Source: Cecembia calidifontis (lineage in GTDB: Bacteria > Bacteroidota > Bacteroidia > Cytophagales > Cyclobacteriaceae). Taken from it: DNA of 64,000 nt. Both the position numbers and the translations under genes were made by a program. The notes beneath the pieces are model-generated. The model was not told the origin of the DNA and ran no database searches. It was given only the letters and a program-made list of their open reading frames with translations. Where the stretch lies: the NCBI RefSeq assembly GCF_004216715.1, contig NZ_SGXG01000001.1:496001-560000 (forward strand), given 5' to 3'. Below, one piece after another: positions 53,403 to 61,397 of this stretch (position 1 is the stretch's first letter; each line of letters opens with the position of its first letter).

Positions 53403-54506
53403 ATGAAACCCAGCCAAGACCCTCAACCATCCTTTAATCCAAGCCGAAGAAACTTTCTGCTCAGTGCGGGGATTTTAACTTTTGCCATGAATTTTCCAGT
53501 TGATGTTTTGGGAAAATCAGGGGAAAGGGGAAAAATGGGGATCGTCGTTCATTCTTATGGACTCCGCTGGAATTCCTCCCATCAGAGCCGAAATTTTCCG
53601 GGATTTCAGGATGCCCTACAACTTCTTGAACACTGCCATCGGATTGGGTCAGGAGGCATTCAGGTCGGAGTTCACAACTGGACGGAATCATTTGCGGGCC
53701 TGCTCAAGAAAAGAAGCAAAGCCCTCAACATGTTTATTGAAGGGAGCATTGGTCTTCCAAGGTCGGAAAAAGAATCAGGCTCATTCGAAAAACAAATTGA
53801 AATAGCCAAATCTGCAGGAGTGGATGTCTTCCGTACTGTTTGTCTTGGAGGCAGGCGCTATGAAACATTCAAAAGTCAATCGGAATTTGACGTCTTCAAG
53901 GAGGAGTCCTTGAAAGCCTTAAAAACTGCTGTTAAAATAGCAGAAAAACATCAGGTCAAGCTGGCCATTGAAAACCATAAAGATTGGAGGGCCAAAGAAC
54001 TGGTTGAAATTGTCCAATGGCTGGATAATCCATGGGCAGGAGTCACTTTGGATTTTGGCAATAACATTTCACTTTTGGAAGACCCGGATGAAGTTATTGA
54101 AATTTTAGCCCCATATTCCTTTTCCACACATATCAAGGATATGGGAGTAAAAACCTATGAATCCGGATTTTTACTTTCTGAAATCCCCCTGGGACAGGGA
54201 GTGGTCAATCTGGAAAAAGCTGTTTCCCTTTGCCTGAAATACAATCCTGGAATCAGATTCAACTTGGAAATGATTACCAGGGATCCACTGAAAATTCCTT
54301 GTCTGGAGGAGGATTATTGGAAAACATTCGGGGAACTTCCAGGAACTGAACTGGCTAAAACACTCCGATTGGTGAGGGATAAAAGTTTCCAAGGACCACT
54401 CCCCATCATCAGCAATTTGGATGCTGAAGAACAACTTTCCAAGGAGGAAGACAACATCCTTGCTTGCCTCGCATACGGTAAAAGAAACTTAAAAATGAAT
54501 CGATAA
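53403..54506 (+). CDS. Tat-exported sugar phosphate isomerase/epimerase-like TIM-barrel protein
   Basis: 367 residues. The N-terminus has SRRNFLLSAGILTFAMNFPVDVLG, a twin-arginine export signal (SRRNFL). The xylose-isomerase-like TIM barrel carries typical metal-binding segments: KLAIENHKDWRAKEL, VTLDFGNNISLLEDP and HIKDMGVKTYESG, and a Glu near FNLEMITRDP. Because the carrier is periplasmic, a phosphorylated substrate is unlikely; it may act on free sugar acids or as an epimerase partner of the preceding haem-binding protein. It is probably co-transcribed with that gene and with the SDR at 54540. Confidence 0.85.
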   Translation: MKPSQDPQPSFNPSRRNFLLSAGILTFAMNFPVDVLGKSGERGKMGIVVHSYGLRWNSSHQSRNFPGFQDALQLLEHCHRIGSGGIQVGVHNWTESFAGLLKKRSKALNMFIEGSIGLPRSEKESGSFEKQIEIAKSAGVDVFRTVCLGGRRYETFKSQSEFDVFKEESLKALKTAVKIAEKHQVKLAIENHKDWRAKELVEIVQWLDNPWAGVTLDFGNNISLLEDPDEVIEILAPYSFSTHIKDMGVKTYESGFLLSEIPLGQGVVNLEKAVSLCLKYNPGIRFNLEMITRDPLKIPCLEEDYWKTFGELPGTELAKTLRLVRDKSFQGPLPIISNLDAEEQLSKEEDNILACLAYGKRNLKMNR

Positions 54507-54539
54507 AACCCACCAATTCTAAAAACTAAATTTAAGACT

Positions 54540-55319
54540 ATGGAAAATCTACCAGGAATAAAACTTTTTGATCTGAGTGGCAGAGCGGCCATTGTAACCG
54601 GAGGATCCAAAGGACTGGGAATGGCCATGGCGGCCGGACTGGCATCTGCCGGCGCCAATCTCATGCTGGTAAGCAGAAACAAGGCTGAAGGGGAGGCGGC
54701 AGCGATAGAACTGTCATCCAAATATCCTGTGAAAGTAATTTATTTCAGTGCAGATGTGGCCAATCAAGGACAAACTGAGGCTATGGCCCAAAAAGCGATG
54801 GAAGAATTTGGAAGGATTGATATTTTGATCAACAGTGCCGGTATCAACATCCGTGGGGCAATAGAAGACCTCAGTCTGGAGGACTTTCAAAAAGTTATGG
54901 ATGTTAACGTAACCGGAACCTGGCTTTGCAGCAGGGCGGTGGTACCTTATATGAAAAAAGCCGCTAAAGGAAATATCATCAACCTGGCAAGCACCTTGGG
55001 CCTTGTCGGATTGGCCAATAGGACGCCTTATACTTCCAGCAAAGGGGCAGTAGTACAGATGACCAGGGCTTTGGCGATTGAACTGGCTCCTTTCAACATC
55101 AATGTCAATGCCATTTGCCCTGGACCTTTCCTGACTGAGATGAACCTGCCAATTGCAGACACAGAAGAGGGAAAGAAATTTGTGGTCGGAGCCACTGCAT
55201 TGGGCAGATGGGGTGAACTAAAAGAAATTCAGGGTGCGGCCCTTTTCCTGGCCAGTGATGCTGCCTCTTACATGGTAGGCTCTATACTGACCGTCGATGG
55301 AGGCTGGACTGCCCGTTGA
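54540..55319 (+). CDS. SDR family oxidoreductase, gluconate-5-dehydrogenase-like
   Basis: 259 residues, classical short-chain dehydrogenase. TGGSKGLGMAMA is the cofactor glycine loop, NSAGINIRG the NAG motif, INLASTLGLVG holds the catalytic Ser region, and PYTSSKGAV is the YxxxK pair. The ending DAASYMVGSILTVDGGW is typical. An Arg in SRNKAEGE after the second strand favours NADP(H). Gluconate-5-dehydrogenase-type enzymes have this length and the LFDLSGRAAIVTGGSKG start. The gene ends exactly one base before the end of the convergent GntP gene. Confidence 0.9.
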   Translation: MENLPGIKLFDLSGRAAIVTGGSKGLGMAMAAGLASAGANLMLVSRNKAEGEAAAIELSSKYPVKVIYFSADVANQGQTEAMAQKAMEEFGRIDILINSAGINIRGAIEDLSLEDFQKVMDVNVTGTWLCSRAVVPYMKKAAKGNIINLASTLGLVGLANRTPYTSSKGAVVQMTRALAIELAPFNINVNAICPGPFLTEMNLPIADTEEGKKFVVGATALGRWGELKEIQGAALFLASDAASYMVGSILTVDGGWTAR

Positions 55320-56651
55320 TCAATAGAAGATTTTGGTAATCAGGAAAATCAGCCCTATAGCTGTAAAGGACATGATGATGGTCCCCAAGCTATGGGTCTT
55401 ATTTCCCTGAGATATTTTCAGCCCTGAAAGCTGGGTCACTGCCCAGAAGAAACTGTCATTGGCATGCGAAATCGCTATGGCTCCGGCACCGGTGGCCAGC
55501 ACTGCAAAAACCCTCATGGAATCTGAGTCCATTCCCAATGCGCCCAACAAGGGCGCAATGATAGATGCCGTGGTTATCATCGCTACAGTGGACGATCCCT
55601 GGGCTGTTTTTAAAGAGAATGCAATAAGGAAAGGGAGGAATATTCCCCAACTCGCATGGGACAAACTCTCCCCTACCATATCTCCAATTCCGGAATTTTG
55701 GAGCATTTTTCCAAAAACCCCACCTGCGCCGGTAATCAGTATCACAGGAGCGGCAATCAGTATTGCTTCCCCAATCCAGCCTGAAGAGGACAATAATTTA
55801 CGGTCAAACTTACTGGGTAAGGTAAAGGAAATTAATACACCGATCAATAATGCGATGACCGGGCTTCCCACAAAGGTGATGATGGTAGTAAAAATACCGC
55901 TTCCAAAAGGTTGGGATGGATATTTAGCGATAGATGCCAGTACAATCAACAAAAGGGGCAAGATGACAGGCATAAAAGATCTGGAAGCTGATGGATATTT
56001 TTTCTCCGATTTCTCAAGATCAATTTTTGCAAATTGAGGCTCCAAAGGAATATTATATGCCACCTTTTTGATGAAATAATAGCTTGGGATCAAGGTAATC
56101 AAACTGATGATCAAACCCCAAAAAATCACCATACCGAGGTCTGCTTCCAGAATCCCCGCTGTGGCGATTGGCCCAGGAGTAGGCGGAACCAAGGAATGGG
56201 AGGCTGTGGCACCCAATGCAACAGCTATGGTTGTCGCTGCATAAGGCACTTTACTTTTAAGGGAAAGAGATTTGCTGATCGGATTCATCATAATAAAGGT
56301 ACTGTCCCCAAAAACAGGAATGGACAAAATGTACCCACAAAGCAACATGGCCTTGGTGACCGCCTTTTGACCGATCCAACCCAATATTTTCTCAGCAATA
56401 ACCAGGGCTCCTCCCGTCTTTTCCAAGAAGGTCCCCAAAAACACCCCTAATAAAATCAGCAGACCAATACTTCCCAAAACCCCTCCAAAACCTTCAGAAA
56501 TAGATTTGATGATCATATCTCCAGACATACCTGATAGAAGACCATATAAAATTGCGGTTACAAAAAGGGCCAGAAATGGATGGATATCAAACTTTACGAT
56601 GGCGATCAAAATTATTGCCAATGCAAGCAGGATGGTAAGAATCAGGATCAT
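55320..56651 (-). CDS. GntP family permease, second member
   Basis: 443 residues with 12-14 membrane helices. Family motifs: KFDIHPFLALFVTAILYGLLSGM, LGVFLGTFLEKTGGALVIAEKIL, ATASHSLVPPTPGPIATAGIL, ITGAGGVFGKMLQNSGIGDMV, AQGSSTVAMITTASIIAPLL and ISHANDSFFWAVTQLSG. Like the member at 47280 it should import gluconate-type acids with protons, but the two diverge enough to have different substrates. It runs against the neighbouring genes: its stop abuts the SDR stop. The structured RNA at about 56.9-57.2 kb lies upstream of its start. Confidence 0.91.
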   Translation of the reverse strand: MILILTILLALAIILIAIVKFDIHPFLALFVTAILYGLLSGMSGDMIIKSISEGFGGVLGSIGLLILLGVFLGTFLEKTGGALVIAEKILGWIGQKAVTKAMLLCGYILSIPVFGDSTFIMMNPISKSLSLKSKVPYAATTIAVALGATASHSLVPPTPGPIATAGILEADLGMVIFWGLIISLITLIPSYYFIKKVAYNIPLEPQFAKIDLEKSEKKYPSASRSFMPVILPLLLIVLASIAKYPSQPFGSGIFTTIITFVGSPVIALLIGVLISFTLPSKFDRKLLSSSGWIGEAILIAAPVILITGAGGVFGKMLQNSGIGDMVGESLSHASWGIFLPFLIAFSLKTAQGSSTVAMITTASIIAPLLGALGMDSDSMRVFAVLATGAGAIAISHANDSFFWAVTQLSGLKISQGNKTHSLGTIIMSFTAIGLIFLITKIFY

Positions 56652-56897
56652 TTGGGTTGTGGTTAAATAGGTTTCCGGAATTTATCTTATCACATAGGGA
56701 ATCAGTCCCTTCCAATATACCCAAACTTTTTACAGTCGTGAAACATGGATTGATTTTTCCTGATCCAATTGTTGGATTTTTACATAAACAGGCCATTCAA
56801 GCTAATAAATGGACCAAACTCTTAAATGAGTGCAACATGAAAAAGAAATTTAAGCGCTGTTTTTTTTACACTGTTAAAAAAATAAACACATATAAAA
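56652..56897. other. leader region of the second GntP gene
   Basis: About 246 bases between the GntP start and the RNA terminator. It contains AT-rich DNA and no gene. The minus-strand promoter of the permease must lie here, but no clear match to TTTG/TAnnTTTG was found. Open frames crossing it do not look like protein. Confidence 0.35.
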
Positions 56898-56937
56898 AAC
56901 AAAAGCGGGAAGCAACCTTTTAAGATTTACTTCCCGC
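56898..56937 (-). terminator. intrinsic terminator at the 3' end of the candidate RNA
   Basis: GCGGGAAG at 56905-56912 pairs with CTTCCCGC at 56930-56937, with a partly paired inner stem AACCTT/AAGATT. On the minus strand TTTTGTTTTTT follows, which gives direction. There is no such run on the plus side. Confidence 0.75.
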
Positions 56938-57189
56938 CTCATAAACTGCTGACCATAGTCAGGTGCTTATGTCAAGTTACCGTTATTATGAGTTGAACCC
57001 AGTTGCCCGGAATTCAAAACTTCCACTTAAAATTTCCTGTCCATCTTTCAACTTCCAGTCCAGGACCGATCGCTTCTGCGGTTACCCGTCTCAAATTTCA
57101 ACAGCGATGTTGAAACTCCTTCACAAACTATCCTGACATTTTAAGCCAAAGTCCGGAATGCTACTTCCGATCTTTTATCTCTTACTTGA
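56898..57189 (-). ncRNA. candidate structured noncoding RNA of about 290 nt, class unknown
   Basis: Read on the minus strand it contains several hairpins: CGGAA-GTAGCA-TTCCG, a perfect 8-bp stem TTTCAACA/TGTTGAAA (57096-57115) with a 4-base loop, CGG-GTAA-CCG with a GNRA-type loop, TCCTG/CAGGA, CTGAC-TATG-GTCAG, and a terminal GCGGGAAG/CTTCCCGC terminator followed by TTTTGTTTTTT. TCAAGT near the 5' end can pair with ACTTGA near the 3' end as a closing stem. Base composition is richer in G and C than its surroundings, and no open frame covers it. I do not recognise 6S RNA, tmRNA, SRP RNA or RNase P RNA core motifs. Ends are approximate. Confidence 0.55.
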
Positions 57190-57195
57190 TGTTAT

Positions 57196-57221
57196 CAAAT
57201 TACGCAAATTTATATTTCAAA
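57196..57221 (-). promoter_or_regulatory. possible promoter of the candidate RNA
   Basis: On the minus strand TTTG (57218-57221) is followed by TAATTTG (57196-57202), resembling the -33 TTTG and -7 TAnnTTTG boxes, but the -7 box lacks one base of the consensus and the spacing is about 15 bases, shorter than usual. A second TTTTG lies 57224-57228. Start of transcription would be near 57189. From 57222 to 57502 I see AT-rich DNA with no gene, which probably contains the promoter of the alditol oxidase gene. Confidence 0.3.
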
Positions 57222-57502
57222 AACAAAATTCTGAATATATTTTTATTCACAAAATTTCAACATTGTAGATTGACTTATCTACAGAATTATCCACAAAAAC
57301 CGTCCAATCCGCTTTCATCGGTTAAAATTTATGTGCTTCATCAAAATTCCGGTCCTAAATATTTGCCACCATAAGTTTTTATAACCTCAGGAGACCGTTA
57401 ATATTTTCACTAAATTTTTTAATATCACACCCGTTCGCTCCATTCTTTCCTGATTTTTACTAATTTGTACATGCTCTTAGACCTAATTTTTCCCAGCTAC
57501 TT

Positions 57503-58870
57503 ATGGACAAAAGAAAATTTCTCAAAACGGCCTCCACATTTACGGGAGCAGCTCTTTTGGCGCCCCTTATCCAATGTAATCCCAATAAAAAAGAAATGGA
57601 ATCCACATCAGCGCTCTACAATTGGGCAGGAAATTTACAATTCAGTACTTCCCAAATACACGAACCCAAAAACTTGGAACAAGCGGTCAAGTTGGTGAAA
57701 GAACTGCCCAAGTTGAGGGTTTTGGGTTCCAGACATTCCTTCAACACCATTGCAGACAGTGACCGGCATTTAATTTCTACCAATAACTTAAATCAGTTGG
57801 TAAATCTGGACAAAGTCAACGGGAAGGTGACTGTTGAAGCAGGAATGAAATATGGTGACCTTTGCTTATTGCTTGAAAAAGAAGGTTATGCATTGCACAA
57901 CCTTGCTTCCCTGCCCCACATTTCCATTGCCGGTTCTATCAGTACCGGTACTCATGGTTCAGGAATAGGGAATGGAAACCTCTCCTCAGCGGTAGCAGCC
58001 ATTGAATTCATTGATGGAAAGGGAGAATTGGTGAAACTTGAGAGGGAAAGGGATGGTAATTTCATGGGGGCAGTAGTGGCACTTGGGGCATTGGGGATGA
58101 TGACCAAAGTTACCTTGGACATCGAGCCATCTTACCAAATGGCACAGGTAATCTATAAAGACTTACCCATGTCTGCACTCAAACAACATTTTGTTGAAAT
58201 TATGTCCACTGGTTACAGCGTCAGTTTATTTACGGATTGGACCAGTGAAAACATCAATCAGGTTTGGATTAAGAAGCGCGCGCATCAAAATGGAACAGTT
58301 GATTTTCCTTCGGACCTATTCGGTGCCCTTCCATTTGAAACGGCAGTTCACCCCGTACCGGGCATCTCACCAGAGAGTTGCACAACCCAAATGGGCCAAC
58401 TCAGAAAATGGTATGAAATCCTGCCCCATTTCAAAATGGAATTTCAGCCTAGCGCGGGAAAAGAGTTACAATCGGAATATTTCATTCCTGTTGAGCATGC
58501 TTTTGAAGCCATTTCCAGCATCCAGGAAATGGCCAAAGAGATCAGTCCCTTCTTGTTTATTTCAGAAATACGGGCCATAAAAAGTGATGCGCTTTGGTTA
58601 AGCCCCTGCTATCAAAGGGATACCATTGCCATTCATACCACATGGAAACAAGAAATTCCTGAGGTAATGGGAATATTACCAAAAATGGAAGAAAAATTAG
58701 CGCCTTTTCAAGCAAGACCACACTGGGCTAAACTGTTCACCATTCCCCCTTCTGAGCTTGAAAAAAGGTATCCAAAACTCAATGACTTTAGAAGACTCAT
58801 GCAAAATCATGACCCCGATGGGAAGTTTCGAAATAGTTTCATTGAGCAAAACATTTTAGGAAATGCCTAA
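57503..58870 (+). CDS. FAD-linked alditol/aldonolactone oxidase family protein, predicted exported lipoprotein
   Basis: 455 residues. The N-terminus MDKRKFLKTASTFTGAALL resembles a Tat signal (KRKFLK) and continues to a lipobox-like LIQC at Cys25. The FAD domain follows: LRVLGSRHSFNTIADS, where His78 is at the position that binds FAD covalently in alditol oxidase, and HISIAGSISTGTHGSGIGNGNL for the pyrophosphate. The C-terminal ALO domain ends RPHWAKLFTIPPSELEKRYPKLNDFRRLM and DPDGKFRNSFIEQNIL. It is most like alditol (xylitol/sorbitol) oxidases, which make aldoses and H2O2; lactone oxidase activity is the alternative. It starts the plus-strand run that continues to the window end. Confidence 0.87.
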   Translation: MDKRKFLKTASTFTGAALLAPLIQCNPNKKEMESTSALYNWAGNLQFSTSQIHEPKNLEQAVKLVKELPKLRVLGSRHSFNTIADSDRHLISTNNLNQLVNLDKVNGKVTVEAGMKYGDLCLLLEKEGYALHNLASLPHISIAGSISTGTHGSGIGNGNLSSAVAAIEFIDGKGELVKLERERDGNFMGAVVALGALGMMTKVTLDIEPSYQMAQVIYKDLPMSALKQHFVEIMSTGYSVSLFTDWTSENINQVWIKKRAHQNGTVDFPSDLFGALPFETAVHPVPGISPESCTTQMGQLRKWYEILPHFKMEFQPSAGKELQSEYFIPVEHAFEAISSIQEMAKEISPFLFISEIRAIKSDALWLSPCYQRDTIAIHTTWKQEIPEVMGILPKMEEKLAPFQARPHWAKLFTIPPSELEKRYPKLNDFRRLMQNHDPDGKFRNSFIEQNILGNA

Positions 58871-58908
58871 CCTGTCACACATATTAACCCAATAGACCCC
58901 AAACCCTA

Positions 58909-59613
58909 ATGAACATCTATTATGTGAATGACTATGAGGCCTTAAGCAAACAGGCCGCAGGCATAGTCGAACAAGAGGCAAGCAAAAAAAGTGATTTACT
59001 TTTTTGTGCCGCTACGGGCAACTCCCCTACCGGCATGTATAATGAAATGGCCAAAAAGCCAAGTGTATTTGGAAATATGACCATCGTTAAAATGGACGAA
59101 TGGGGCATCATTCCTCTGGACCACCCGGATTCCTGTGAAACCTACATCAAAAAACATATTTTGGACCCTCTTCACATCCCAAGCAAAAGGTACATAACCT
59201 TTGATACCTCCCCAGAAAAGGTAGAAGCAGAATGCGAAAGGATGGAAAATTATATTCAGGAAAAGGGGCCTTTTGATGTCATCATTTTGGGTCTGGGAAA
59301 AAACGGGCACATTGCCTTCAATGAGCCTGGGGAATACTTGGAAACACGGTTCCACAAAAACCTCCTTGAGCCTTCCACCATCCAGCATGACCCCAACCTC
59401 TCCAAAGGGCCGGAACCAGCTTATGGACTTTGTGTGGGTATGAGGGACATCATGATGTCCAAAAAGATTATTTTTCTGATTACGGGAAAAGGAAAACAGG
59501 ATGCCGTTCAGCAAATTCTGGAAAGGAGGATTACAACTCATTGTCCGGCAACATTACTTTGGCTACACCCCAATGTGGAATGTTTGATCGATATGAGCAG
59601 CCTAAGCAGCTGA
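58909..59613 (+). CDS. NagB-type sugar phosphate isomerase/deaminase
   Basis: 234 residues of the glucosamine-6-phosphate deaminase/6-phosphogluconolactonase superfamily. Motifs are AATGNSPTGMYNEM (phosphate loop), VKMDEWGII (catalytic Asp), GLGKNGHIAFNEPGE (catalytic His) and ITGKGKQDAVQQIL. They place it with NagB/AgaI-type isomerases, not with lactonases, which lack the NEPG motif. With no nagA or transport genes, and adjacent to an HPS/KGPDC-like gene, the substrate may be another ketose or amino sugar phosphate. It lies 38 bases after the alditol oxidase stop and 38 before the next gene. Confidence 0.85.
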   Translation: MNIYYVNDYEALSKQAAGIVEQEASKKSDLLFCAATGNSPTGMYNEMAKKPSVFGNMTIVKMDEWGIIPLDHPDSCETYIKKHILDPLHIPSKRYITFDTSPEKVEAECERMENYIQEKGPFDVIILGLGKNGHIAFNEPGEYLETRFHKNLLEPSTIQHDPNLSKGPEPAYGLCVGMRDIMMSKKIIFLITGKGKQDAVQQILERRITTHCPATLLWLHPNVECLIDMSSLSS

Positions 59614-59651
59614 TAAGTTAAAGGACAACTAATATTCAACCCAAAATACCT

Positions 59652-60335
59652 ATGAAACCCATTGTTCAAATTTCCCTGGACCTGACCAATATCGATGAGG
59701 CCTTGGAAACAGCTGCCATGGCCATCAGGGCCGGAGTGGACTGGTTAGAAGCAGGTACACCTTTAATTTTAGCGGAAGGCCTCCATGGCGTTAGGAAATT
59801 GAGAGAAGCATTTCCAGAAATTCCCATAGTAGCTGATCTCAAAACCATGGACGGTGGATACCTGGAAGCCGAAATGATGGCCAAAGCAGGTGCTACCCAT
59901 GTGGTGGTCATGGCAAGGGCCCATGAAGAAACCATCAAATGTGTGGTAAAAGCCGGTCAAGATTACGGTATAGCAGTCATGGGTGATAACTTGGGCTGTC
60001 CGGATATGGTCGCTGGCGCCAAACTAATTGAAGATTTGGGCTGCGATTATGTGATCCACCATATAGGCTATGATGAAAGAAGGGGTATCGCTGCCAGTGG
60101 AAGGACAATGCCCAGCCCCTTGGATCAGTTAAAAGAAGTAGTAGCAGCGGTCAACATCCCTGTTCAGGCCGTTGGTGGGCTAAGCTTAGAACAAGCCATT
60201 CAATGCCCCAAATTAGGCGCTCCACTTGTCGTTTTAGGCGCTCCACTTACCATCGATGCAGATGCCTTCAAAACGGCAGATGGGGACTTGGAAGCATCCT
60301 TAAGGAAAATCTGTGCGGCCATCCATGCCCAATAA
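59652..60335 (+). CDS. 3-keto-L-gulonate-6-phosphate decarboxylase / hexulose-6-phosphate synthase family
   Basis: 227-residue enzyme of the orotidine-monophosphate-decarboxylase suprafamily. The signature DLKTMDGG (DxKxxD) supplies the Mg2+ and catalytic residues; VQISLDLTNIDEALE gives the first Asp, and EAGTPLI, NLGCPDM and VGGLSLEQAI, ending VVLGAPLT, fit the phosphate site. UlaD-type members decarboxylate 3-keto-L-gulonate-6-phosphate to L-xylulose-5-phosphate; HPS members condense formaldehyde with ribulose-5-phosphate. With lactonase and dehydrogenase neighbours, decarboxylation is more likely. Nothing here distinguishes the substrate. Confidence 0.87.
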   Translation: MKPIVQISLDLTNIDEALETAAMAIRAGVDWLEAGTPLILAEGLHGVRKLREAFPEIPIVADLKTMDGGYLEAEMMAKAGATHVVVMARAHEETIKCVVKAGQDYGIAVMGDNLGCPDMVAGAKLIEDLGCDYVIHHIGYDERRGIAASGRTMPSPLDQLKEVVAAVNIPVQAVGGLSLEQAIQCPKLGAPLVVLGAPLTIDADAFKTADGDLEASLRKICAAIHAQ

Positions 60336-60361
60336 CCAAAAATATAACCCATAAAATAACC

Positions 60362-61396
60362 ATGTCAGGCAAATCAGCAGCAGTTGTCAATTATGCAGAA
60401 GCCAAGGGCTCTGTGGAAATCAGAGAAATTCCCATTCCTGAAATCGGGGAAGAGGATATCTTGTTGGAAGTGAAGAATGTAGGTGTATGTGGAAGCGATC
60501 TCCATCAGTGGACTTCTGACCATAGCTGGCCGGTGAATTATCCGGTGGTATTAGGCCATGAGTTCGGTGGGAAAATTGCTGCCCTCGGAAGCCGGGTAAA
60601 AGGCTGGTCGGTCGGAAACAGGGTCGTAAGTGAAACCGCAGCGGTGATTGATGCACAAAACCCTATGAGCAGAACGGGGCTCTACAACCTCGATCCAAGC
60701 AGAAAAGGCTTTGGGTATGGAGTAAACGGGGCCATGACAAGGTTTGTAAGGGTTCCTGCCAGATGCCTTCATCATGTACCTGATCATTTGGCTTTTGAGG
60801 AGGCCTGTCTTACCGAACCTTGCTCCGTAGCTTATAATGCAGTGGTTGGAAATTCAAGAATCAAACCCGGGGACAGGGTATTGGTGATTGGACCTGGAAC
60901 AATCGGAATCCTTTGTGCGGCTGTCGCCAACTTATGCGGGGCAGAAGTGGGAATTGTTGGCTTAGAAGCAGATAGAGGAAGACTGGAAATTGCCAAAAAA
61001 TATGGCTGCGATACCTTGATTGGAGATGCAGCTGAAGATTGGGCAAAATTAGGAGATGGACTGGGAGCAGATCTTATCGTGGATGCGGCTGGTGTTTCCG
61101 AAACCCTAAAAATAGCCATGAAACTGGTTCGTCCCAATGGGCAGATCACCAAAGTAGGTTGGGGTCCCCAGCCCTGCAATTTTTCCCTCGATCCCTTGGT
61201 TCAGAAAAATGTGCGCTTACAGGGAAGCTTCAGCCACAACTGGCCGATATGGGAAAAAGTGATCAGCCTGATGTCCAGTGGAAAATTGGATGTCAAACCC
61301 ATCATTGGCGGCGTTTGGCCAATTACAGAATGGAAAAAGGCTTTTGAGCTGATGCATGATGGGAAAGTAGTAAAAAGTGTCTTAAAGCCTGTGTAG
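60362..61396 (+). CDS. medium-chain zinc-dependent polyol/sugar dehydrogenase, lacking the structural-zinc cysteines
   Basis: 344 residues from the ATG at 60362 (MSGKSAAVVNYAEAKGSVEI); an earlier in-frame ATG at 60203 would run through the previous gene. Catalytic zinc ligands are recognisable in VGVCGSDLHQW and VLGHEFGGKI, and the Rossmann motif is GPGTIGILCAAVANLCG. EPCSVAYNAVV is the usual last zinc-side segment. The loop that holds four structural-zinc cysteines in most family members (after RVVSETAAV) contains none. Sorbitol/xylitol or threonine dehydrogenase-like enzymes are the closest types. SDR and epimerase genes follow at once. Confidence 0.88.
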   Translation: MSGKSAAVVNYAEAKGSVEIREIPIPEIGEEDILLEVKNVGVCGSDLHQWTSDHSWPVNYPVVLGHEFGGKIAALGSRVKGWSVGNRVVSETAAVIDAQNPMSRTGLYNLDPSRKGFGYGVNGAMTRFVRVPARCLHHVPDHLAFEEACLTEPCSVAYNAVVGNSRIKPGDRVLVIGPGTIGILCAAVANLCGAEVGIVGLEADRGRLEIAKKYGCDTLIGDAAEDWAKLGDGLGADLIVDAAGVSETLKIAMKLVRPNGQITKVGWGPQPCNFSLDPLVQKNVRLQGSFSHNWPIWEKVISLMSSGKLDVKPIIGGVWPITEWKKAFELMHDGKVVKSVLKPV

Positions 61397-61397
61397 G

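Noticed and set aside
56657..56923. 88-codon plus-strand frame over the permease leader and RNA terminator
   Set aside because: It runs through the terminator hairpin and has low-complexity Lys-rich C-terminal sequence.
56898..57189. 6S RNA, tmRNA, SRP RNA or RNase P RNA
   Set aside because: I looked for the tmRNA 5' and 3' tRNA halves, the SRP GGAA-type tetraloop region, the RNase P core and a single long 6S hairpin; none was convincing by eye. 6S remains the least excluded.
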